Positions 1 through 5,759 of a DNA stretch of 64,000 bases are shown here, one piece after another (the stretch's first letter is position 1; every line of letters starts with the position of its first letter). The stretch covers positions 1 to 64,000 of the forward strand of contig QNCM01000003.1 in assembly GCA_003644505.1 (NCBI GenBank), in the 5' to 3' direction. The DNA comes from Candidatus Makaraimicrobium thalassicum. Its GTDB lineage: Bacteria; Omnitrophota; Gorgyraeia; Tantalellales; Tantalellaceae. The translations under genes were made by a program, and so were the position numbers. The notes under the pieces are model-generated. The model searched no databases. It was not told the origin of the DNA and worked only from the letters and a program-made list of their open reading frames with translations.

Positions 1-76
1 AATCCAAATTAAAAAATTTTCATTTTCGCACGCGGGAATAAAACTTGCACGGTTGACATTTTACGTCATATTATTA

Positions 77-144
77 ACAAAAATTGTCAGCGCTAAGTTT
101 TTGTGAGAATTAGACTTAGAGAAACGGCTGACAAAAATTGTCAG
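77..144. repeat. ACAAAAATTGTCAG direct repeat with a palindromic second copy
   Basis: The 14-mer ACAAAAATTGTCAG occurs at 77-90 and again at 131-144. The second copy is extended to the inverted repeat CTGACAA-aaa-TTGTCAG at 128-144, which could be a dimeric repressor site in DNA or a 7-bp stem with a 3-nt loop in RNA. It lies about 70 bp upstream of a good sigma-70 promoter. Confidence 0.6.
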
Positions 145-204
145 TTTTGTGTGTCATGCCGCGATAGGACACATCCGTAAGTATAGGCAAAATAATAACT
201 TAGA
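107..204 (+). promoter_or_regulatory. Leader element A (copy of the element at 1419-1525)
   Basis: The stretch from TTAGACTTA (about 108) to AATAATAACTTAGA (191-204) has the same order of motifs as 1419-1525. Both copies begin with TTAGACTTA, contain a hairpin-forming middle and end with TCCRTAAGT followed after about 10 bases by ATAATAACTTAGA. Both precede a small gene with an AAAGGAGG ribosome binding site. It is a shared promoter or structured 5' leader; the duplication is seen, the function is inferred. Confidence 0.55.
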
Positions 205-212
205 TTTTTTGC

Positions 213-241
213 TTGACTAGGAATGGTTTTTGTAGTATGAT
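213..241 (+). promoter_or_regulatory. Sigma-70 type promoter
   Basis: TTGACT at 213-218 and TATGAT at 236-241 are separated by 17 bp, an almost canonical housekeeping promoter. The first small gene starts at 273 with its ribosome binding site at 261-267, so the leader would be about 25 nt. Confidence 0.75.
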
Positions 242-272
242 GGGATAGAAAGCTTACGGAAAGGAGGTGCTA

Positions 273-554
273 ATGAGGTTTGTAAAAGCAATTGCGTTTT
301 TCGATGCTAAAACTGATAAGGATATCGTAGCGATTGCAAAGATTGCCAAAGAAACCGGCATCCCTTCTTTTGCAAGGGATGGATATGTTGAGGTTCATTT
401 TAATTTCCGTAATAGGTTTGACCATAAGAGAATAAGGAGGATAATGAGAATTACAAGAAAGAACAAGGTTTTTTGTGTCGTGCATCCGGATGGTGATGCC
501 ATCCCTTGCACGATGGTTAAAAAGAAAGGGATGGGAATATTCAAGGAATCTTAA
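273..554 (+). CDS. Small protein of unknown function, 93 aa
   Basis: I do not recognise this protein. It is basic (MRFVKAIAFF... ending KKKGMGIFKES), without cysteine-cluster or membrane motifs. The middle alternates charged and hydrophobic residues in a way that suggests a small alpha/beta fold. The ATG at 273 was chosen because AAGGAGG (261-267) lies 5 bases before it; an in-frame GTG at 267 overlaps that site. It directly follows the promoter at 213-241, so it is probably an early-expressed accessory gene. The gene contains several GGATG/CATCC words that are also abundant in its surroundings. Confidence 0.7.
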   Translation: MRFVKAIAFFDAKTDKDIVAIAKIAKETGIPSFARDGYVEVHFNFRNRFDHKRIRRIMRITRKNKVFCVVHPDGDAIPCTMVKKKGMGIFKES

Positions 555-569
555 ACTATAATTATGGTT

Positions 570-603
570 GCGGGGGAAGTAATCCCCCATCCGCTTCCCC
601 CGC
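570..603 (+). promoter_or_regulatory. Stable hairpin in the leader of the next gene
   Basis: GCGGGGGAAG at 570-579 is a perfect inverted repeat of CTTCCCCCGC at 594-603, with a 14-base loop. No T-run follows, so it is not a standard terminator. It lies 16 bases after one gene and 50 before the start of the next, and could act as an mRNA processing or stability element. Confidence 0.5.
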
Positions 604-653
604 AATCTGGACAAGCGATGGGGGAGGCTTGCTGGCCATGAAAGGAGGAAATA

Positions 654-851
654 ATGTTCTACGAAGAATATATTGGCGGATACGTTTTAGGGAAGGTCAG
701 TTTAGAAAAAGCTTTACGTAGGCTTTCGGCGGAAGGATTTTTAGGCTCATCCCATTATCGCGATTTTGTGCTTGCAAAAGACAAGGAAGGAAGATTATAT
801 TTTCTCCCTAAGGAATCGGCAATTAACCAAAAGTTTAGGCTTTCCCACTAG
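654..851 (+). CDS. Small protein of unknown function, 65 aa
   Basis: The ATG at 654 is preceded by AAAGGAGGAA (641-650), an excellent ribosome binding site. The protein starts MFYEEYIGGYVLGKVSLEKAL, has a predicted helix around residues 15-30 and a strand-rich second half (RDFVLAKDKEGRLYFLPKE). No family is recognised. It is the second gene of the small early cluster. The DNA just behind it (866-900) repeats the phrase AGGCTCATCCCAT found inside the gene, a sign of local duplication. Confidence 0.65.
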   Translation: MFYEEYIGGYVLGKVSLEKALRRLSAEGFLGSSHYRDFVLAKDKEGRLYFLPKESAINQKFRLSH

Positions 852-960
852 TTCGCATCAAAAAAGTTTAATAGGCTCATCCCATCGCGCAAGGAAGGAT
901 AGAAAAAGGCTCCCATTGCAAAAACCGTGCCCGGGCTCCCAAAATTAAAAATTTTTCATT

Positions 961-990
961 TCCGGCTCCGGCCGCTCCGGCTCCGGCTCT
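961..990. repeat. TCCGGC hexamer tandem repeat
   Basis: TCCGGC occurs four times within 30 bp, with one 3-bp interruption, in surroundings that are strongly AT-rich. It is immediately followed by GCGCGC. Its role is unknown. Confidence 0.6.
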
Positions 991-1011
991 GCGCGCTCAC
1001 TAGAAAAGGGC

Positions 1012-1040
1012 TTGACGTTTTATAAACTATAAATTATAAA
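1012..1040 (+). promoter_or_regulatory. Sigma-70 type promoter
   Basis: TTGACG at 1012-1017 and TATAAA at 1035-1040 are 17 bp apart. One 17-bp repeat copy (1046-1063) covers the expected transcription start, which would suit repression by a repeat-binding protein. Confidence 0.6.
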
Positions 1041-1170
1041 GTTTGGATGCAAGAATCGTGCCCAAAATTTTTTCGAGCGGGAACGAAACTTGCTGGGGAA
1101 ATTCGGATTTTGAAGTCTGAATTAAGGTGTCTGCCGGGATGCAACTTTTGTGCCATTAAAAAAAATTAAT

Positions 1171-1208
1171 GGAACAAAACTTGCATCGCGCGATGCAAAA
1201 ACTGTGCC
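1171..1208. repeat. Palindrome formed by two inverted copies of the 17-bp repeat
   Basis: The core TTGCATCGCGCGATGCAA (1181-1198) is a perfect 18-bp palindrome. With its flanks it equals an inverted and a direct copy of the GATGCAA...GTGCC repeat back to back. A second inverted repeat, CCATTAA/TTAATGG, lies at 1153-1172. Confidence 0.7.
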
Positions 1209-1418
1209 AAGGTCAAAAACTGTGCCATTAAAAATTTTTAATCCTTGAATCCAATTGTCAAATTTTTGGACACCGAGAGAGCCTATATCATTCTGAGATT
1301 TTATCAACATCCTTGACAAAAAATCCGCAAAAGCCGTTGATGCAAGAAGCGTGCCCGCGATTTTTGCCGGTTTTTACCTACCTATGTAAAAATTCCTCTG
1401 TCATAACATCTTATCGTT

Positions 1419-1525
1419 GTTAGACTTACGACAAACCGAGGCAATTTTACCTATAACCATGGCAAAACGCCATAGGTCTGTCAGGATGGCAGATTCCATA
1501 AGTCTTTGCGAGATAATAACTTAGA
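1419..1525 (+). promoter_or_regulatory. Leader element B (copy of the element at 107-204)
   Basis: It contains TTAGACTTA at the left, a possible RNA hairpin in the middle (ATGGC-aaaac-GCCAT near 1459-1473), a second one (CTGTCA...TGGCAG, about 1478-1492) and the shared right end TCCATAAGT...GATAATAACTTAGA (1495-1525). It precedes the small-gene cluster that starts at 1593. The match with element A is clear at both ends and weak in the middle, as expected for a conserved structure. Confidence 0.5.
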
Positions 1526-1592
1526 AAACCTGGCAAGCTGGTACGGTAATTGCTGCATGGGGGATGGCATGCGTGAGAGAAAAGGAGGTAGC

Positions 1593-1757
1593 ATGAAGGT
1601 AAAAACTTGTTGGGACGAAAAAAGATGTGAGATGATTGAGGGACGTGGTGCCATCGCTAGGGCGATGCGATGGCTAAAATGGTTTTGTCCGGATGGTCAT
1701 TATGAAGTAATTAAAGGAAAAAATTTTTGTAAAATCATTTTTAAGGAGGAGGGCTAA
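1593..1757 (+). CDS. ARAxxWLKW microprotein A, 54 aa
   Basis: The ATG at 1593 follows AAAGGAGG (1581-1588) at a good distance. The protein has the segment GAIARAMRWLKWFCPDGHYEVI. It is clearly related to the protein at 1969-2148, which has GKSACARAQKWLKWYDPSDDE at the same place; both start M-x-V-K and end in a basic beta-like tail. No known family is recognised. The compact helix-plus-strand layout suggests a small nucleic-acid- or protein-binding module such as phages make early to modify the host. It is the first gene of a tight row of small genes. Confidence 0.7.
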   Translation: MKVKTCWDEKRCEMIEGRGAIARAMRWLKWFCPDGHYEVIKGKNFCKIIFKEEG

Positions 1758-1758
1758 A

Positions 1759-1836
1759 ATGGATCTGCGTTTTATCGTACCTTTGGCGATGTACTTTGCG
1801 ATGGTAATGGCAATGGCGATCGTATTTGGGGGATAA
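1759..1836 (+). CDS. 25-aa hydrophobic peptide, single membrane segment
   Basis: A 25-codon frame begins at ATG 1759, one base after the previous stop, with AAGGAGGAGGG (1743-1753) in front of it. After MDLRF almost every residue is hydrophobic (IVPLAMYFAMVMAMAIVFGG), which reads as one transmembrane helix with an unusual Met/Ala repeat. The strong ribosome binding site and tight spacing argue that it is translated. It could be a small membrane toxin, a regulator of a membrane complex or a superinfection-exclusion peptide; nothing in the sequence decides. Confidence 0.55.
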   Translation: MDLRFIVPLAMYFAMVMAMAIVFGG

Positions 1837-1837
1837 G

Positions 1838-1924
1838 ATGAACTACATCGAGAAACTAGTGTTATCGTTGAGAAAGCTAGAATGCCTCTGCGCCTCAACG
1901 CAGAGGCAATCGCAAGGGAGTTAG
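1838..1924 (+). CDS. Possible 28-aa microORF
   Basis: ATG 1838 begins two bases after the stop of the membrane peptide and opens 28 codons (MNYIEKLVLSLRKLECL...). The only ribosome binding signal is the G-run TTGGGGGA just before. Inside lies a perfect 9-bp hairpin, GCCTCTGCG/CGCAGAGGC (1884-1907), with a T-run about 18 bases later, so the segment may instead be a leader or weak terminator. Weak call. Confidence 0.3.
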   Translation: MNYIEKLVLSLRKLECLCASTQRQSQGS

Positions 1925-1968
1925 ATTTTTCAAGTTCTATAACGTAACTTATTAAAAAGGAGGATGTC

Positions 1969-2148
1969 ATGCAAGTTAAAGAATTCGGTAACAAAAGTTT
2001 AGTAATTTTTAAAGGAAAAAGTGCGTGTGCGCGCGCACAAAAATGGCTTAAATGGTATGATCCCTCTGATGATGAAAGCTTTACCATCTACAAGTTTTTA
2101 CCATCAAAGGGATGGAAAGAAGAAAAATGTATCATTGTATTTGGCTAA
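1969..2148 (+). CDS. ARAxxWLKW microprotein B, 59 aa
   Basis: AAAAAGGAGG (1954-1963) precedes ATG 1969. The protein, MQVKEFGNKSLVIFKGKSAC..., shares the ARAQKWLKWYDP motif with the 54-aa protein at 1593-1757 and has the same length and layout, so the two are paralogues from a local duplication. Its codons for CARAQ contain an alternating GTGCGTGTGCGCGCGCAC run (2021-2038). Function unknown. Confidence 0.7.
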   Translation: MQVKEFGNKSLVIFKGKSACARAQKWLKWYDPSDDESFTIYKFLPSKGWKEEKCIIVFG

Positions 2149-2176
2149 TTGAAATTAGGTAGAAAGGAGGCTTAGT

Positions 2177-2506
2177 ATGTTAGAAAGGTACGTAAAAAAC
2201 TTCGTTGACAGTTTGGGGGAAACTAGCGTGATTTCCGAACCTAGTATAGTTAATAGCATCGCATGGTCAATTGAATGCGATGCACATGCACAATTTTTGT
2301 GTGATCGGTTCTACGATGATAATAGCCAAGAGGGGGAAACAGACCTTTTAGCTTTGGCTTGGGATGTCCGATTAAATGGCATCCCAACAAGTTTATTGGA
2401 AAAATATTTGGATGCCGTTGAGGCAGTACCATCTAATTGTCGCGTCCCATCATGGTATTACTGGAAAAAGAAAGAAAAAGAAGAAAAGGAAAAGGAAAAA
2501 GAATAA
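2177..2506 (+). CDS. Acidic small protein with GIP-LxKY motif, 109 aa
   Basis: AGAAAGGAGG (2161-2170) precedes ATG 2177. The first 90 residues look helical and acidic. The segment DVRLNGIPTSLLEKYLDAVEA resembles DYIYCEGIPERILNKYFKKIGA in the protein at 4711-4980, so both probably belong to one unnamed phage family. The C-terminus is a lysine/glutamate repeat (KKKEKEEKEKEKE), likely a disordered tail or single helix. The TnpB element lies between the two relatives. Function unknown. Confidence 0.65.
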   Translation: MLERYVKNFVDSLGETSVISEPSIVNSIAWSIECDAHAQFLCDRFYDDNSQEGETDLLALAWDVRLNGIPTSLLEKYLDAVEAVPSNCRVPSWYYWKKKEKEEKEKEKE

Positions 2507-2615
2507 TTTAAAGAACAAGAAAGGGTAGAAAAAGGGATAGGGTTTTTCAAAAATTTCTAAACGGATGGCGGGACGCGGCGGGGGTGGCTACGACACATCT
2601 GCCCATTCTCCCCCA

Positions 2616-3016
2616 GAATACCCCATTACTTATTATTCAACGCTACTTCTTTATTATACTTATATTCTCTTTGTAGCAAAATGTGGTAACAAACAGAGGT
2701 ATATATTATCACTGTTTCTATTTCATGATACCCATACAATTAGAATTTCTCCCCCTCATTTCCTCAAAAATACCCTATTACATATTATAACCAATTGCAT
2801 TTTATATACTTAGGAATAGCTTAATTGCTTTATGTAATAGGGAAATGGTAAATCGCTATGCTATTATATGTGCCTAACAAAATCTGCTCAATATTCTCAC
2901 TTATCTACACAAATCACAGCACCACACACACTTAGACAGTAAACATGCAAAAACGCCCCAAACAGCAACTTTTCTATACCGCGGCGACCCATTCCTACCG
3001 AATACCCCATTACTTA
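2616..3016. repeat. AATACCCYATTACWTA repeat, four copies
   Basis: The 17-mer GAATACCCCATTACTTA is present identically at 2616-2632 and 3000-3016. The variant AATACCCTATTACATA lies at 2769-2784, and its reverse complement TATGTAATAGGG at 2831-2842, which makes an inverted pair 46 bp apart. These are candidates for protein-binding sites in an origin, an integration arm region or a regulatory switch. Confidence 0.65.
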
Positions 3017-3070
3017 ATCGACCGCTCCGCCATTTACCGGGTAATTCTTCTATCTATGCTGAGTTTACTT

Positions 3071-3240
3071 TGATTGGAGAAATTTCAAAAAAACTTTTGT
3101 CGAAATTTTTTGGCGGATTTTTTCAAAAAAGTTTTGTGGAATTTTTTTGTGAAGTTTTGTGAGGAAACTTTTGTTGAAATTTTTGGGTGAAATTTTTATG
3201 TGGAAAATTTTATAGTGTTTTTTTCAGTTTTGTGCGCGAA
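3071..3240. repeat. T-rich, C-depleted degenerate repeat
   Basis: A loose unit of 12-15 bases, GAAATTTTTGTGTG and variants, recurs about seven times. Between roughly 3128 and 3228 the + strand has almost no C. Such low-melting, strand-asymmetric DNA occurs in duplex-unwinding elements; it may also be a relic of slippage. Confidence 0.5.
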
Positions 3241-3298
3241 ACTTGAACTGAGCTACATTAAATATAAATATTGATAGTGAATGTATATGTTCTTGTAA

Positions 3299-3325
3299 TT
3301 GACATTATTTTGAGAAAAATATAAA
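3299..3325 (+). promoter_or_regulatory. Possible tnpB promoter
   Basis: TTGACA (3299-3304) is followed after 15 bp by TATAAA (3320-3325), about 40 bp before the tnpB start. The spacing is shorter than optimal. Confidence 0.4.
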
Positions 3326-3365
3326 AACTGAGCAAATTGGTCGAAAATATTATTGGAGCAAAGGA

Positions 3366-4508
3366 ATGAAGAAGCGTAAATATTACTCTACTAAAAATAA
3401 AAGAAATAAAAAACGAAACAGGTTATTTTTGACGTATAAATTTCGTATTTATCCTACCGCTGAACAACAACAAAAAATGAATTTGTGGTTTTTTATTTTA
3501 CGTCGAAATTTTAGATTGCTGGTTGATTGGTTACATTATTTATATCGTAAAAAGAAAAAGGATATTTATAGAACCTTTGATCAATTTGCAAAAAAATATC
3601 TTTTAGAGCATAATCCGCTGTGTGACCTTATACCGTCTGAAGTTATAGATTGGCAAGTTAAAGAATTTAGATCGCAAATTTCTAAGTATATTAAACCATC
3701 TTCGTGCATCTCATATAGGAAATATCGTAGTTTTGTTTTTCCTGCTATACGTTATTTAGACATTCATAAACGCAATAGTCGTTTTGTAGATATCAATTTC
3801 CCAATGCTTGGTAGAATAAAAACCAGATTTCATCGCCAGTTAAAATGTAAAACTATAGTAAATGTTAAATTCACTAAAATTTCAAAACATTGGTATATAC
3901 ATATACTTTGTTCTGTAAAGCCATCTCATAAAAATAATGCTGTTGGCAGTGTCGGCGTTGATATTGGTATTAAAAATTTAATAACTACTAGCGATGGTAA
4001 AGTGTTTAAACCTTTTGTTCCTGACATTCGTCTTTTAGTAAAAATTAAAAAATTGGAAAAACAGCTAATGCGTAAGTCACCTGGTAGTAGTAATTATATC
4101 AAACTTAAAGAAAAAATTATGAAATTACGTTGTAAAATATATAATGCTGAAGTTGATTATTATCATAAGATTACTGCGTCTTTAGTTAATAAAAATAAAA
4201 AAATATTATTAGAACATCTTAATATTGCTGAAATGGGCAATAGATCATCCGCAATTAGACAATTAATACAAAGAAGACGATGGCATCTTTTATTACACCA
4301 TATTGAATATAAGTCTGTGCGCGATAATTGTCAACTTGTTTGGGTAGATCCAGCATATACTACGCAATTATGTTCAATGTGTGGCGCTAAAGTTTATAAA
4401 CGCCTAAGTGATCGTATCCATATTTGCCCATTTTGTGGGTTAGAAATTGACCGTGATTTTAATGCGGCTATAAATATAAGACAACGGGGGATATTTGGAA
4501 ATATATAA
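3366..4508 (+). CDS. tnpB: TnpB RNA-guided nuclease (IS200/IS605 OrfB family)
   Basis: The 380-aa protein has the standard TnpB layout: a basic N-terminus with LTYKFRIYPTAEQQQ (22-36), the RuvC-I motif SVGVDIGIKNL (D199), RuvC-II KILLEHLNI (E283), a zinc finger CSMC-x14-CPFC (C336, C339, C354, C357) and RuvC-III DRDFNAAINI (D364). All catalytic positions known for TnpB nucleases are present, so it is probably active. In this family the protein uses an omega RNA, transcribed from its own 3' end, to cut DNA next to a transposon-adjacent motif. That RNA is visible directly downstream. No TnpA transposase is nearby, so it is a stand-alone, IscB/TnpB-style mobile or domesticated nuclease. GGAGCAAAGGA precedes ATG 3366. 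Confidence 0.95.
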   Translation: MKKRKYYSTKNKRNKKRNRLFLTYKFRIYPTAEQQQKMNLWFFILRRNFRLLVDWLHYLYRKKKKDIYRTFDQFAKKYLLEHNPLCDLIPSEVIDWQVKEFRSQISKYIKPSSCISYRKYRSFVFPAIRYLDIHKRNSRFVDINFPMLGRIKTRFHRQLKCKTIVNVKFTKISKHWYIHILCSVKPSHKNNAVGSVGVDIGIKNLITTSDGKVFKPFVPDIRLLVKIKKLEKQLMRKSPGSSNYIKLKEKIMKLRCKIYNAEVDYYHKITASLVNKNKKILLEHLNIAEMGNRSSAIRQLIQRRRWHLLLHHIEYKSVRDNCQLVWVDPAYTTQLCSMCGAKVYKRLSDRIHICPFCGLEIDRDFNAAINIRQRGIFGNI

Positions 4509-4651
4509 TATAAGTAGGGTCGGGGCGACCCGAATTTACGCCTGTGGAGAGGGTGGATATTATTTATTACATCCTCGTGAAGCAGGAATCCCGCTATGGG
4601 TCTCTTGGGTGGGCAACCTACCAAGAGCCTCCCTCGTGGAGGAAGTCCACG
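4509..4651 (+). ncRNA. TnpB omega RNA (right-end scaffold)
   Basis: The DNA after the tnpB stop folds into successive hairpins: GGGTCG-ggg-CGACCC (4517-4531); an 11-bp bulged stem from CTCTTGG to CCAAGAG (about 4600-4627); and CGTGGA-ggaag-TCCACG (4635-4651). It contains GAATTTACGCCTGTGG and GAAGCAGGAATCCC, phrases I know from right ends of IS605-type TnpB elements. The scaffold should end near 4650, with the guide read from the bases that follow (GTTTGAATTATAATAATC). The 5' part of the RNA may start inside tnpB. Confidence 0.8.
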
Positions 4652-4710
4652 TTTGAATTATAATAATCTACAATACATACCCTGATACGTATAATAAGTA
4701 AGAGGTAATA

Positions 4711-4980
4711 ATGAGCATAACTGAAAAAATCGAAGAACTCATTAAGGAATTTGCCGAATGTTATTTTTATCCCGAGGAAGAGGTGGATGAATCTAAAATC
4801 GAAGAACTTATTATTGATTGGTTAACAATTGATGCCATATTTTTTACTGAAGTGGGTAAGTTGAGATACGCAAAACAATGTTGGAAGTTGATTGATTATA
4901 TTTATTGTGAGGGCATTCCTGAGCGCATTTTGAATAAATATTTTAAAAAAATTGGGGCTGAAACATGGGAGCGCCGCTAA
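4711..4980 (+). CDS. Acidic small protein with GIP-LxKY motif, 89 aa
   Basis: ATG 4711 follows AAGAGGTAATA. The protein is helical and acidic at the start (ITEKIEELIKEFAECYF) and ends with DYIYCEGIPERILNKYFKKIG, the segment it shares with the protein at 2177-2506. It lies 60 bp after the TnpB omega RNA. Its last codons overlap the next gene by 16 nt, indicating one transcript. No function is recognised. Confidence 0.65.
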   Translation: MSITEKIEELIKEFAECYFYPEEEVDESKIEELIIDWLTIDAIFFTEVGKLRYAKQCWKLIDYIYCEGIPERILNKYFKKIGAETWERR

Positions 4981-5462
4981 ATCCTAGCGAAAAACGAAAA
5001 ATCGCAGCAAAATATTACCGATTACTTCGGAATCACGATTGCCAGTTTAACTTCGGGCGGGCGGATTTTATCATAGCCTATCAAAAAACTAAGAACTGCC
5101 CCTTTTGTCGGCGTCGATTAAAAAACGACAAGTTTACCTTTCTCCGTGCCGTGGGAATTAATGGGGTCGTCGAGCTTGATAATATTAGTTTCGTTTGTCC
5201 GAGTTGTTTCTATAAGTTGCGGTGGGGTAAAAATTATAATAAAGTAATAGAGCGAATCCACAGAGCGTTGAATATTCTTCGATCAAAATACAATATATCG
5301 ACGATTAAGTTTCAGGAATTGCTTGATTTATGGCTGAGAGGGGAATGCGATAAGTGTGGTTGTAAGTTCCGCTATCTTCTTTCTTCGCGCTATTTTATTG
5401 TTAGTAATAATAAAGTAGAAATTATCTGTGAAAATTGCGCAAAACTTGCCAAGATTTCTTAA
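4965..5462 (+). CDS. Zinc-ribbon protein, 165 aa
   Basis: There are four cysteine pairs: CPFC and CPSC (residues about 45-86, around a beta-rich stretch), then CDKCGC and CENC near the C-terminus. This makes two zinc ribbons. The spacing CPFC...VELDNISFVCPSC recalls HNH-type or RNA-polymerase-like zinc ribbons, but no HNH histidines are present, so nuclease activity is not claimed. It overlaps the previous gene by 16 nt. A DNA- or RNA-binding role is the likeliest inference. Confidence 0.65.
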   Translation: MGAPLNPSEKRKIAAKYYRLLRNHDCQFNFGRADFIIAYQKTKNCPFCRRRLKNDKFTFLRAVGINGVVELDNISFVCPSCFYKLRWGKNYNKVIERIHRALNILRSKYNISTIKFQELLDLWLRGECDKCGCKFRYLLSSRYFIVSNNKVEIICENCAKLAKIS

Positions 5463-5537
5463 AAATCGCGCCGTTTGGTCGAAAGCACTAATGAAGCCGC
5501 TGCATGGGGCACGGCTGATTTAAAACGGAGGGAATTC

Positions 5538-5759
5538 GTGATTGGTGCTTTTTGGATCAACGATTTAATTAAAAAGCTCGAAAAAACGCTTTGTCCATTT
5601 TGTCGGAAGTTCTGCCGCGAGGTTAGGTGGGATGCTCAGCATTTCAATTGGGTGTTGACTTTTGAGTGTGGCACCATGCTTGTACGAACTGGAGACAAAC
5701 GTCCGCGCGTAAAAGTCGTAGCAAAAAAGTGCAACAGGAAACAGCGCGAGGGGGAGTAG
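5538..5759 (+). CDS. Small cysteine-pair protein, about 73 aa
   Basis: The GTG at 5538 was chosen because CGGAGGG (5526-5532) precedes it by 5 bases. An upstream TTG at 5475 in the same frame would give 94 aa but has no ribosome binding site. The protein contains CPFCRKFC and one further cysteine in VLTFECG, compatible with one zinc site, and ends in a basic tail (KVVAKKCNRKQREGE). Its stop is directly followed by the TTG of the next gene. Unknown function. Confidence 0.5.
   Translation: MIGAFWINDLIKKLEKTLCPFCRKFCREVRWDAQHFNWVLTFECGTMLVRTGDKRPRVKVVAKKCNRKQREGE

Larger units (their letters stand above)
34..1356. repeat. Dispersed 17-18 bp repeat family (iteron/operator-like)
   Basis: The consensus is GATGCAAGAANCGTGCCC. 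Direct copies lie at 916-932, 1046-1063, 1138-1154, 1192-1208, 1212-1226 (partial) and 1339-1356. Inverted copies lie at about 34-49, 1079-1093 and 1171-1187. Several copies are followed (or, when inverted, preceded) by an A/T tract of the form AAAATTWAAAAATTTTT. The copies sit in non-coding DNA around the first two small genes. Repeats of this size, number and mixed orientation are typical of repressor operators or replication-initiator iterons; which of these applies cannot be told from the sequence. Confidence 0.7.
852..1592. other. Gene-free control region (about 740 bp)
   Basis: No credible reading frame with a ribosome binding site is present. The stretch holds most copies of the GATGCAA...GTGCCC repeat, a GC-rich hexamer repeat (961-990), a promoter (1012-1040), a perfect 18-bp palindrome (1181-1198) and leader element B (1419-1525). 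This density of sites suggests a switch region or a replication origin. Confidence 0.6.
2507..3365. other. Gene-free region upstream of tnpB (about 860 bp)
   Basis: A frame at 2565-2813 exists, but it has no ribosome binding site and a low-complexity translation, so I do not call it. What can be seen is a repeat with core CCCYATTACWTA in four copies (2616-3016) and a T-rich, nearly C-free repetitive stretch (3071-3240). Part of this stretch may be the left end of the TnpB element; no left boundary is recognisable. Confidence 0.5.
3300..4651 (+). mobile_element. Stand-alone TnpB element (ends only approximate)
   Basis: The tnpB gene plus its structured right end form the element. The right boundary is placed after the last omega RNA hairpin. 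The left boundary is uncertain and could lie anywhere in 2.5-3.36 kb, since no left-end hairpin or target motif was identified. The genes on both sides (2177-2506 and 4711-4980) are distant relatives, so the element appears to have entered a small-gene array. Confidence 0.55.

Noticed and set aside
1-80. TTGACA at 53-58 considered as a promoter
   Set aside because: No acceptable -10 sequence at 16-18 bp.
570-603. Strong hairpin considered as a terminator
   Set aside because: No T-run follows and the next gene starts 50 bases later; kept only as a leader hairpin.
1122-1319. 65-codon minus-strand frame in the repeat region
   Set aside because: It crosses several copies of the 17-bp repeat and has no ribosome binding site.
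2021-2039. Alternating purine-pyrimidine run that could form Z-DNA
   Set aside because: It is short and explained by coding of the CARAQ segment; no sign of function.
2565-2813. Open frame of 82 codons (MAGRGGGGYDTSAH...)
   Set aside because: No ribosome binding site, low-complexity translation and overlap with the CCCYATTACWTA repeats.
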